Assembly (NCBI GenBank): GCA_022316685.1 | Contig: JAKJHU010000153.1 | Location: forward strand, 620,001 to 684,000 | DNA from: Progne subis subis | Lineage: Eukaryota; Chordata; Aves; Passeriformes; Hirundinidae | DNA: 64,000 nucleotides | Direction: 5' to 3' | Part shown: positions 12,901 to 26,249 of the stretch, in pieces | Layout of the letters: every line of letters begins with the position of its first letter | Position numbering within the stretch: the stretch's first letter is position 1 | The notes under the pieces: model-generated | Seen by the model: only the letters and a program-made list of their open reading frames with translations | What the model was told of the DNA's origin: nothing | Databases searched by the model: none | Translations under genes and position numbers: made by a program

Positions 12901-13325
12901 GGATGAATTTGTCCCTGTAGGGGGAACCCAGCTTTCCCACAAAGGGCAGGAGACCCAGGGAGCTCCTGTGGGTCCATATTATCACAGGCTGTGGGATTTA
13001 GAGCCTAGCAAGACAAGCCATGAGCATCCAGTGCTGGCAAGGGGAGTGAGAGGAATGTGGGTCATCCCCACTGTCACATATCCATGACACAGGTGACTTT
13101 CCCAAGTGGATTTGTGGTGGTTTTACAGTGAGAGGGAGAAATGACTGTTGTCTGTTCCCCTCCTGACACCCTACACCTGTGTTTCAGGTTGATCTCCAGC
13201 AAAAGGCCATTCTGGATGCTGCTGTGAAGAAGAAGTGTGAGGATGCCCAGAGCCTCATTGACAGCGCCTGGCAGCGCAGCGACAGCCTCTGCCGAGGCCG
13301 GGCTGAGCGGGACCCCTGGTGTTAA
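960..13325 (+). CDS. PLEKHM2: PLEKHM2 (SKIP), pleckstrin homology and RUN domain protein M2; 5' part missing
   Basis: Lysosomal adaptor. In characterised orthologues the RUN domain binds GTP-Arl8 on lysosomes, and tryptophan-acidic motifs bind kinesin light chain, driving lysosomes to the cell periphery. Seventeen coding exons are visible: 960-1059, 1546-1633, 2093-2279, 4456-4515, 6384-6612, 7652-8461, 8714-8783, 8864-8954, 9231-9295, 9630-9718, 10312-10444, 10525-10715, 11676-11741, 12109-12268, 12471-12650, 12734-12850 and 13188-13325. All junctions are GT-AG and keep frame, giving 923 residues plus a partial first codon. From memory of the roughly 1019-residue human protein, about 93 N-terminal residues lie upstream of the window. 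Order: end of the RUN domain (exons 1-3), two WD motifs, a long disordered linker with a lysine-rich patch (exons 5-6), then the conserved C-terminal half with a PH domain. The protein ends DPWC, as in human. No frame break is seen, so it looks intact. Confidence 0.96.
2093..2279 (+). CDS. PLEKHM2: PLEKHM2 exon with end of RUN domain and first kinesin-binding WD motif
   Basis: Exon of 187 bp, entering in phase 0 and leaving with one base of a codon. It encodes the end of the RUN region (YMPDYYKPQYLLDF), a serine-rich stretch (HGSDSLSLNSFNS), and then the motif TNLEWDDSAIAPS. The EWDD core is the first W-acidic motif, which in the human protein sits in the groove of the kinesin light chain TPR domain. 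Every core residue (L, E, W, D, D) is present, so kinesin binding is expected to be kept. The role is known from the family; here only the sequence match is seen. Confidence 0.93.
2424..2710 (+). mobile_element. CR1 LINE 3' end, sense
   Basis: The fragment runs from the GACAAGGGGGAATGGGTTTAA block through GGAAGAAATTCTTCCCTGTG, the CCCCATCTCTGGAAGTGTCC block and CCCTGCCCATGGCAGG, and ends at the CR1 terminal octamer-like repeats ATTCTGTG and ATTCTATG. The 5' truncation is typical of CR1. It lies in the long intron between the first and second WD-motif exons of PLEKHM2. Confidence 0.88.
4456..4515 (+). CDS. PLEKHM2: PLEKHM2 60-bp exon leading into second WD motif
   Basis: Small exon, phase 1 in and phase 1 out, so skipping it would keep the frame. 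It encodes YDFGDVFPA and ends RDWE. The second W-acidic motif, DWEDGDL, is completed only after splicing to the exon at 6384. The acceptor follows a pyrimidine-rich tract ending TTTTTGTAG and the donor is GTGGGA. The long introns around it had made it easy to miss; the match to the human order of motifs supports it. Confidence 0.9.
5621..5712 (-). mobile_element. CR1 LINE 3' fragment, antisense
   Basis: Short antisense tail of a CR1 element: tcatagaataatggaatggt, then GGGTTGGAAGGGACTTTAAAG and CATGGGCAGGGACACCTTCTA, the reverse complement of the usual CR1 3' end. It lies in a PLEKHM2 intron and has no visible effect on splice sites. Confidence 0.85.
7652..8461 (+). CDS. PLEKHM2: PLEKHM2 large linker exon with coding minisatellite
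   Basis: The largest PLEKHM2 exon in the window (810 bp). It starts with the basic patch KKKTGKKKKVK, followed by a low-complexity stretch containing three 21-nt units at 7770-7832 that encode EEPPRDR-type heptads. It then returns to sequence conserved with human: IPEMKDTSMES, GQPLSKVMDRLNGQLDP, SAPMDFYRFTVESP and GGGHHDP, ending SAEDSGVEEGQGSPSE. The mosaic of repeat-rich and conserved segments fits a disordered linker carrying short binding motifs. Alternating glutamate and proline codons are strongly GC-ended. Confidence 0.93.
10525..12268 (+). CDS. PLEKHM2: PLEKHM2 PH-domain exons
   Basis: Three exons (10525-10715, 11676-11741, 12109-12268) encode the pleckstrin homology fold. Strand 1 contains ILHYKAGTSYLGKEQWKPCF, the middle contains NGILYQYPDRTDV, and the end contains the C-terminal helix DMADWMQYFCQAV with the near-invariant PH tryptophan. 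A cysteine cluster (CGGCRRSNTT) sits in a loop between strands, as in human. The 960-bp intron between the first two exons is enlarged by a solo LTR. The domain boundaries are from memory of the human protein; lipid specificity cannot be read from this sequence. Confidence 0.92.
10826..11496. mobile_element. Solo LTR of an endogenous retrovirus, 671 bp
   Basis: The block starts TGTCTTAG and ends CCAAGACA, so it has the TG...CA ends of a retroviral LTR and a perfect 6-bp terminal inverted repeat (TGTCTT/AAGACA). It is flanked by AGGGC on the left and AGGGA on the right, an imperfect 5-bp target-site duplication of the length typical of ERVL-like elements. An A-rich tract lies at 11000-11060. 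No gag, pol or env reading frame is present, so this is a recombined solo LTR with no viral coding capacity. The family name is not certain; I recall similar repeats in songbirds. It is in a PLEKHM2 intron. Confidence 0.75.
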
Positions 13326-14262
13326 CCCCTGGCCAGGGGAGGACAGCTCATGAGGGCCCATTTTTGGGGATCAGGGCCTTTATCTGGCCAACTGGCACCC
13401 CAAACCCTCCTGCCATCGCTTGGTCCCCACCAGGGCCATGCCTGCAGCTTGGGCTCCGCGCTCTCCAGTGAGCCAGGGACATCCGGCGTGGTTTGGGGAG
13501 CAGCCAGACGCTTCACCACCTGCGCCTTCCTCCTTGTTCAGCTGCCACGGGGCAAATAATTTGCCTTTCACAGAATAATATCCCAGTAGTAGTGAGGGAG
13601 AGGGTGGGAGCGGGATGGGCTGGAATGAGCACCCCTGTTCTGGTGGGGAGCAGGGCTGAGGACTTGTTCATTTTCGAACAGGATCGGGATGAGGCAGGGA
13701 CACTCAATCACTACCATGCATGTTTTGTTGCTCATGCAATCACCGAGGTCAACACTGCTCCGCCTCCTTCTCCAGGAGAGCTCGCCCAGGGCCTCCAGAG
13801 GCCACTGAACCACTCTCAGCCTGTCCGGGAGATTTGAGGCTAAGGAAGAAGGAATGGGGCCAAATATTTGGCTTTAAACATGGTTTTAGGAGATCTTAGC
13901 AGCCCGTTTGTGGTTTGAATGCTGGCCCTATGCACTGGGGAAAGAGAGATGGAGTCCCATGTTTTTCACGTGTCCTGAGGGACACTATCACGTGGCTGCC
14001 ACCAAACATGTCCCCATCTCCTCAGCTCACTGCATCCGAGGCCAGCGAGGACCCATTGCCACTTGCGCTCCACAACAAGCACTTTGGGGCACAACCCCAG
14101 CTTTTAAATAATATTAATAATAATAATATTAACCTGGAAACCTTCTCATGTAATATACGTTCACGGGGCCTTTTTCTGGGAGGAAACATACGTGACTGAA
14201 TGTATATGTACATACATCTGCTTCCTTTCCCCCCTCCCCAAATAAATAGACCTTGGTAACTC
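13326..14262 (+). other. PLEKHM2: PLEKHM2 3' untranslated region
   Basis: Sequence after the TAA stop with no convincing coding frame. It includes an AT-rich (TAA/ATT)n patch at about 14104-14135 and reaches a canonical poly(A) signal at 14241. The end is inferred as about 10-30 bases after that signal. Confidence 0.75.
14241..14246 (+). terminator. PLEKHM2: PLEKHM2 poly(A) signal AATAAA
   Basis: AATAAA preceded by a C-rich stretch, about 916 bases after the stop codon, and followed by a TTGG/GT-containing downstream segment. It is the first canonical signal after the PLEKHM2 stop. Confidence 0.75.
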
Positions 14263-14279
14263 AGCCTTGGCCCTTAACG

Positions 14280-17417
<3,138 letters not shown>

Positions 17418-17467
17418 CAGCCCCCAGGGCTGTAGGACAGACTCCTGCCACCACCACCACCGATGTT

Positions 17468-17473
17468 AATAAA
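17468..17473 (+). terminator. SLC25A34: SLC25A34 poly(A) signal AATAAA
   Basis: AATAAA 51 bases after the TAG stop, followed by T-rich and then TTGGTGTTGTTTTGGGG, a good GU-rich downstream element. This gives an unusually short 3' UTR. Confidence 0.85.
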
Positions 17474-17723
17474 GAGGTTTTTCTATTTTTGGTGTTGTTT
17501 TGGGGTCTTTGGGGTGGTGCAGATGGGGGTAGGACCTGAAATACTGCAATGCCTCAGGATGGAGAGGAGAATGGCTGTTGCCGGGGTGGGGGGAGATTAA
17601 AGGTGCTGGTGGTCCCTGAGCCCCTCCATGTGCATCACAGCCCTGTTCTCCTAATTTTCACCTCCACGGGGCAGCTGGAGCTCATCTCCTCCAGCTGGGG
17701 CTCCAGCTGCCCTGGCTTGCCCC

Positions 17724-17737
17724 AGTAATGATTTACT
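17724..17737. promoter_or_regulatory. Palindromic HNF1-like site upstream of TMEM82
   Basis: AGTAATGATTTACT is an inverted repeat (AGTAA-TGAT-TTACT) lying 88 bases before the TMEM82 ATG. It resembles, imperfectly, the GTTAATNATTAAC site of HNF1-type homeodomain factors. TMEM82 is expressed in gut and liver in mammals, which fits, but binding is inferred only. Confidence 0.35.
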
Positions 17738-17824
17738 AGCCGTGGGGGGGGTGCCACTCCCCGCCTCCACCCCGCGGACCTTGGAGCCAGGGCCTGGCTA
17801 CACTGTGGCTTCTCTCCATCGAAA

Positions 17825-20541
<2,717 letters not shown>

Positions 20542-20860
20542 GCTGCGAGGTGTAACCAGACAGTAGAAACTCAGGGTGGTTTCGCTGGGCACGCCCATGA
20601 TCCCGCCATCACAGATCCCGCATGGGGTCTAAGGAAAAAAGGGCTCCTGGAAGGCATCCAACGCCATCCCATGGGATGGAGGAGGTTGGGAGGAAGACTC
20701 ACGTTGCCCCTGGTTTTGGGGGGCACCCTGTGAGTTTGCAGCACTGCTGGGGTTTATTCTCCGGTCCCAGTGGGACTGCGGGATGCTGATGGATGTCCCA
20801 TCCTTGCTGGCTGCTGGGCCACAGTCAGGGGCCTCCAGGGGGTTACAAAGTTTCTCAGAA

Positions 20861-20866
20861 AATAAA
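20861..20866 (+). terminator. TMEM82: TMEM82 poly(A) signal AATAAA
   Basis: AATAAA 320 bases after the TMEM82 stop, followed by AGTTTTTTCC. It is the first canonical signal after the gene. Confidence 0.75.
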
Positions 20867-21109
20867 GTTTTTTCCAGCAAAATCCATGGGCAGAGCAAGC
20901 TGGAAATTGTACTGGAAAAGCACTTGGGGCGATGGCAGTGCAGCTTTTGAGGGAGGTGGGTAGAATTCCACCTTGGGAAGGGAAACTGAGGCACGGAGTG
21001 GGGTGACCCTCTGGGCTGGGAAGCCAGGTGACCCTGTGAAGGAGGGGTGCAGTTTGAGGAGGTGGCGTTCAGGCTGCCTGGGCACGGACCCCCAATTCAG
21101 GGGGGGAGC

Positions 21110-21370
21110 AGGAGAGGGTCTGGGGGTGTTTGGGGCACTGGGGGCTCTAGAGGAGTTTATGGGGCATGGTGGGGTTCTGGGGGCACATGGGTGGCCTGGA
21201 GGTGTATAAAAGGCATACGGAGCCTTTTGGGGATGGAGCTGTATGGGGGAGTAACTGGAGCTGTATTGGAGGATAGGGGTTATCCTGGGGGTATATGGAG
21301 ATGTTATGGATGTATTGGGGTACACAGGCACCCCGGGGGTGTATGGGGGGGCTCACGGGGTACCGCCTGG
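21110..21370. repeat. Second block of the GTATATGGGG-type minisatellite
   Basis: Imperfect units sharing words with the TMEM82 intron 4 block: CTGGGGGTGTTTGGGG, GGTGTATAAAAGG, CTGGGGGTATATGGAG, GGGGGTGTATGGGG. It lies in the spacer between TMEM82 and the FBLIM1 promoter. The shared vocabulary suggests one repeat family that spread locally. Confidence 0.6.
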
Positions 21371-21559
21371 GACTGGGTCCCCGGCGGCGTGTGGGGCTTT
21401 CAGAGGAGTCCATGGGAAAAGCTGGAGGGGGTAATCCCAGAGCATTTAAGGGCACCCACGGGGTCATGGGGTACCCTGAGGAGAGACCGGGCACTTTGGG
21501 GCGCGTGGGGCAGTCGGGGGGGGAATGGGGCACCCTAAGGACATATGCCCCCCTCTTCC

Positions 21560-21717
21560 TCCGCCCGGGGCTGTGGGGCAGGCAGGGGGGAGGAGGAAGG
21601 GAGGTGGAAGAGGAGGAGGAGGAGGGAGGAAGGGGCGGTGATGCCGGGCGGCTCTGCCTTCCCGCTGCCCCCGCCGCGCCCGCGGAGCGCACGGAGGGAC
21701 CCGCACCGGTTCCGCAG
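21560..21717 (+). promoter_or_regulatory. FBLIM1: Probable FBLIM1 promoter and first noncoding exon
   Basis: A short CpG-rich patch follows a purine tract of GGGAGGAGGAAGGGAGGTGG type that could form a G-quadruplex. It contains the GC box GGGGCGG at about 21635 and ends at a good donor CAG|GTAGGG (donor at 21718). The nearest downstream acceptor in phase with a coding start is at 23721, so this is the best candidate for the 5' untranslated exon of FBLIM1. The transcription start is unknown. Confidence 0.5.
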
Positions 21718-22190
21718 GTAGGGAACGGGTCAGGGTCACCCCCCGAGGGGCTGCACGGCCACCTCCGGGCAGGCGACACCCCCGGGCAGGGAACCTCGCC
21801 CGCAAGGTACGGCCCGCCCAGGTAGGGGACGGGGCCACCCTCAGGTAGGGACCACCCCAGGTGTGGGATTGGGACCCCCCCCAGGAGGGGACAGGGGACA
21901 CCCAAATATGGGACACGGGACCCCACACATAATGGGATAAGGACCACAGTAATCCTGGGATGAGACAAGAGGACCAAGAGCCATTCTTAAGGAAGAGATT
22001 GGGGACTCTCCCAGAGAGGGGATGGGGGGCTCCCAGCAGGGAGACACGGTGGGGCCACCGCCCCATAGGGGACAGCACACTGCCAGGTAGGGGACAGGGA
22101 GCTGTGGGGCTGCCCGGTGGGACACAGGGGATGCCGGACAGGCTGCAAGGCCACCCCTCAGGTGAGGGACAAGAGGACAGTGGGACCACT
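21715..22190 (+). repeat. GC-rich minisatellite carrying repeated donor-like CAGGTAGGG
   Basis: Loose repeat of GGGGACNGGGNCCACCCCAGGTAGGGAC-type units directly after the probable FBLIM1 exon 1. Exact CAGGTAGGG copies start at 21715, 21819, 21842 and 22084, with CAGGTGAGG at 22159 and related forms between. Units are irregular in length. Confidence 0.6.
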
Positions 22191-22668
22191 TGGGGTGAGG
22201 GGAGAAGGGACACCAAGCCTTGTGTACCCCCATCCCAACCCTGTTCCTTGGGCGTCCTCGGAGGACCCTCTGAGATGTCCCTGGGGCAGAGGACAGAGTT
22301 GAGGTGCAGCTCTAGAAGCCTGTGTCCCATCCCAGTTTTGGGGGTTGCAGGGATACCCCATAAGTGGCCCTAACCCCACCATTCCCACCTGAGCTCCCAT
22401 CCCCGGAGATTTTAGGGAAACCAGGGGGGTTCCTTTCCAGTGTGGCCTCGGCCACCCCAAACCAGGATAGAGCTACATGGGGGGGACACACAGACCCCCA
22501 TTAATGCATCCCTTGAGCCTCGACCAGCCCGATGGCCCCCGGCTGGGGGGGATCTGGGGAGTGCCGCCACAGGGCCGCCGGGATCCCGTCAGCCCCGGCA
22601 CAAAGAGGAATGCAATGAGCACATGGTTCCCATTAACCCCGGAGAAATTTTTTTTTTTCTTTTTTTAG

Positions 22669-22721
22669 GTTGGGTTTTCTGCAGCTCTGCTGGGGAGGAG
22701 GAAAAGCGGCGGCTCTGGCGG
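22669..22721 (+). other. FBLIM1: Candidate alternative noncoding exon of FBLIM1
   Basis: A 53-bp interval bounded by an acceptor with a strong T tract ending TTTTTTTAG and a donor GCGG|GTGAGG. It has no in-frame start linked to the FBLIM1 coding exon and would be untranslated. It rests only on splice-site appearance. Confidence 0.3.
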
Positions 22722-23758
22722 GTGAGGAGCTGGACGAAGGCCGGTAGCAGGCGGGGAGGGAGGGAAAGAGGGAGCAAAGTGCTCGGGGTTCTTTCTCCTC
22801 TTTAATCCCTTCCCTGCTTGAGTCAGAGGCTGAAGTCACCGGCAGGAACATTGCGAAGCTTTTCCCCTACCTCGGGGAGTCTGTCTGCCTCTAAAAGGAT
22901 GTGCTGATCCCCGCAAGTGGGATTTTGGGAAAGCAGAGCTGCATGAGACCTGGAACTTACCACACAGGTATTATTCACGCTGCCGATTCACCTCAGGGAT
23001 GAATCCTTCTTCACCAACACAGCACCCTGACTAAAGCCTCAGAGTTCCCCCCCTCCAAACCATTCCATTGGGGAAGGGGAAGCTTCACCCCAGCTGCTTT
23101 TCCCCTTGGGAAGTTGGATAAACAGCCCTTTTCCTTCCTGTGTAGAGTTTCTTGGGGTCGGGCGCATCCTGCCTGTGCTGCTGGGTGCTGTTCAGGGGAT
23201 GTGTCAGTGGTGGGGATGTGGTGATTCACAGCACTGTGCCTCAGTTTTCCCATCTGGAAAAATAAAAGGGGGGATGCGCAGAGCTGGAAGTGATTGGCAG
23301 CGAATTGGGGGTAAGGAGGGAGGGAATGGGGGTGTAGAAGGATTCCAAAAAAGGGGTTGCAAAAGCAAAATCCTATTGCAGCCCTGTTTTTGAAAGGGAA
23401 AGGTGGGTATTTCCTGCTGTGCAAGGGGAGTTTAATCTCAGGTGGGTGGGAGCAATAAGGAAATACAGGGATTCAAATGCTTATGCAAAGGTGGGATTTG
23501 GCCACAGAGGTGTAAAAATGGGACATATCAGCTGCTGCCTCACCCGGACTCTGTACCCTGTGTCCTCCCAAGCACGAGACCATTTACTTCTGTGACGTGT
23601 GACAGGGACACTCATTCCTTCTCCCTTTCCGGGAGGCAAATTGATACCGAAGGGCAACACGGCTGCAGGAGCTGCCAGTGTGCCTGCAAGTTTTACTCTC
23701 TTTCTTTCTTATTTTCCCTAGAATCAACTTCCAATCTAGCCCTTCCACGGCTTCAGCA

Positions 23759-25830
23759 ATGTTGCCAGGGAAAGCGGAGAAGAGAATTGCTTCGTCTGTC
23801 TTCATCACCCTCGTGCCACCACGGAGGGACGTGGCCACCAAAGAGAAAACCCAATGGGAGCCACAGCCAGATGGTGCTGAGGTTCCCGGAACCCATCACC
23901 CTCAGATCCTGCCGTCATCGCCCACGTTGCCCAATGGAGGTGAGGGGTGTCCATGGGGGGCTGTGAGCAGCGTGGAAGGATGGCGATGGGGCTGAGGAGA
24001 ATGTGGGGATGCTTTGCCAAAGGATGCATGTGCGGAAGGGGATGTGGGGCTGCTTCTTGGGGGAGTTATTTCCCAAATCCCTGCACCCATCCCAGCATGG
24101 ATCTGGCTCCTGGGGATGGGCTGTTTGCTCTCCATTGCTGTGTGCTTATTGGTGCTGTTTGTCCCCTCTTGCCTCGATGGCGTTTGCTTTTGGGGCAGGT
24201 CAACGAGCCAAGCTGTTGGGGTGTTACTGTGACAGGGCGTTATTGTGACAGGGTGTTATTGTAGTTCAGTGTTACTGGATGTTATTGATCCCCTAAACCC
24301 CTCATGTCTATCTGTTCCTGCAGAAACCTCCCCAGTGGCCCCTGTACCTTCATCCTTACCAGTCCTCTCCCCCTCTGAAGTGCCCCAGCCCTTGTCCACA
24401 GAGGTGCTGGGTCTGGCACTGCAGCAACTGGACCTTGCAGCACCCGCCACCCTCCCGGTGAGGATAAGAGTACAGTCCCCCCAGTGCCTCAGTTTCCCTA
24501 CCTGCAGGGGTATGACTAACATGGCTTTGCCCTTTCCCCCTTACCAGGCCCCTTCCACCTTCCCTGCTGAATTGAAGCCGCCCACCTTTTGCCAGGAGCA
24601 AGCAGGCAAGCAGCAGTGGCAGGATGCAAATGGGTACCCAGAAAGGGACAGCTCCAGAGGTAAGGGGAGATCCTGCTGTGGACGGGCTCATCCCCACTTA
24701 GGGAAACGGAGGCACACAGCTCCCAGCCACTCTCCCTGCTTCTTGCAGACATCTGTGCCTTCTGCCACAAAGTGCTGGGGCCCCAGGAGCTGACGGTGGA
24801 GGCGATGCGGAAGCAGTACCACCCTGACTGCTTCACCTGCCGCACGTGCCACCGATTCCTGGCTGGGCAGCGCTACTTCCAGAAAGATGGGTGCCCGATG
24901 TGTGACACCTGCTTCCAGGTACCCATCCTCTTTCAGTGAAAACCAGCACCCTCAGAACATCCCTTGGGGCGTGGGCTGGTGTCTCATGGCATGTGTTCCC
25001 TAAATTCCAGGCCACACTGGAGAAATGTGCCAAGTGCCAGAGGCTGATCACGGAGCACATTGTCCGTGCCCTGGGCAAGGGCTACCACCCCAGCTGCTTC
25101 TCCTGCGCTGCCTGCAACCAGGCCATTGGCACTGAGCGCTTTGCTGTGGATGGGCAGGGTGATGTGTACTGCGTGCCCGACTTCTACAGGTTGGCAATGG
25201 GGGAGTGTCTCCCACAGTGGAAGTTGGGTTCAGCTCATTCCCGTTACCCCGCAAGGCTCACGCCACTCCCGTTTGCTCCCATCAGGAAATACGCCGCGGT
25301 CTGCAGCGCCTGTGAGTGTCCCATTGTCCCCCGTGAGGACAAGGACACCTACAAGATCGAGTGCCTGGGACGCAGCTTCCATGAGAGCTGCTACTGCTGC
25401 GAGGTACGGCCCCGGGGGCTGGGGACCCCAAAGTCAAGGGGGTTGCACTGAGCCTTAGCTGAGTATGGACGCACGGATGGCAGCACCCATGGCTGTTTTT
25501 CAGCCCCCAGTTTATCTTACAAGTAATGGGGAGAGAGAAAATAAATAGATTGGGTGGTGGTGATGATGATGATGTGTTTGGAGAACTTCAGTTTTGCATG
25601 CTTTTGATGTAGTTTGCTACTTTTTTGGAGTGCTGGTGAGTTTTCTGGGGAAAATAGGATGTAACACAACAAATGGACCCCTAAAAGGTGCCTTCCTTTT
25701 CCCCTCTTGCCCCCAGAGCTGCAGGATGCCCCTGTCACTGGAGATGACAGAGAATGGGTGCTACCCCCTGGACGACCACCTCCTCTGCAAGTCCTGCCAC
25801 ATCCGCTGGCGCAATGAGTCATCCTCCTGA
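23759..25830 (+). CDS. FBLIM1: FBLIM1 (migfilin), filamin-binding LIM protein
   Basis: Adaptor at cell-matrix and cell-cell junctions; family members bind filamin through the N-terminus, VASP through a proline-rich middle and kindlin (Mig-2) through the LIM domains. Seven coding segments (23759-23939, 24324-24457, 24548-24659, 24749-24918, 25011-25189, 25286-25403, 25717-25830) join in frame to 335 residues, against about 373 in human. The N-terminus keeps the filamin-binding strand KRIASSVFITLVPPRRDV. The middle (residues about 61-142) is rich in Pro, Ser and Gln but has no long proline runs, unlike human. Three LIM domains follow, from about residues 145, 205 and 265. The coding start is the first ATG of an exon beginning at 23722. 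Two introns (24458-24547, 25190-25285) are multiples of three without stops. Confidence 0.95.
24749..25830 (+). CDS. FBLIM1: FBLIM1 LIM-domain exons
   Basis: Four exons carry three LIM zinc-binding modules. LIM1 opens CAFCH and continues HPDCFTCRTC, closing CPMCDTC. LIM2 opens CAKC and continues HPSCFSCAAC, closing YCVPDF with an aspartate as final ligand. LIM3 opens CSAC and continues HESCYCCESC, closing CYPLDDHLLCKSC. All eight ligands of each double finger appear present. The donor after LIM2 is the weak GTTGGC, and retention of that 96-bp intron would insert 32 residues between LIM2 and LIM3. In the family LIM2-LIM3 help localise the protein to adhesions. Confidence 0.92.
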
Positions 25831-26236
25831 GACCCTGCAGCTCATCAACCTCTTGCAGTGCCAGGCACCAAAAAGGGGGTGCCCCCAGTGGGATGTGCCA
25901 CATGGCTGACCCTGGGTGCCTGCTGTGGCCCCAAATTACTGCAGAACTGGGTTTTCATCACCAAAGCATCCCCAGGACCCTGACCCGGTAGGCTGGTGGG
26001 GTGGAGAATTGTTGATATGTCCCAGCACAGCTCTCCGCTCGTGATGAATATAAAATGCCCTGACACAGCAGCAACGAGGAGTGGAGGTTTTATTCCTTAT
26101 TTCTTTTTTTAAACTCCTTTTTCAAGGCCAGTTTGGTTTTCTTGGGTGGTGCTTCTTTCTTTTCGAGCTTCCTTGGGGTTTCACTGAAATGTTTCTCTCT
26201 GTGGAGAGCAAGCAATGATTTAGTTATTCGCAGTTA

Positions 26237-26242
26237 AATAAA
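26237..26242 (+). terminator. FBLIM1: Candidate FBLIM1 poly(A) signal AATAAA
   Basis: AATAAA about 407 bases after the FBLIM1 stop. A weaker ATATAAA-type site at about 26047 is an alternative. Which one is used cannot be told from the sequence. Confidence 0.5.
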
Positions 26243-26249
26243 ACCCCGA

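Noticed and set aside
21147..22330. Reverse-strand frames of 276 and 288 codons near the FBLIM1 promoter
   Set aside because: Proline/glycine-rich reading of minisatellite DNA; no conserved motif.
24245..24793. Single-exon gene of 182 codons in FBLIM1
   Set aside because: It is the two linker exons plus open introns; similarity to migfilin is limited to the exons, and the frame breaks before LIM1.
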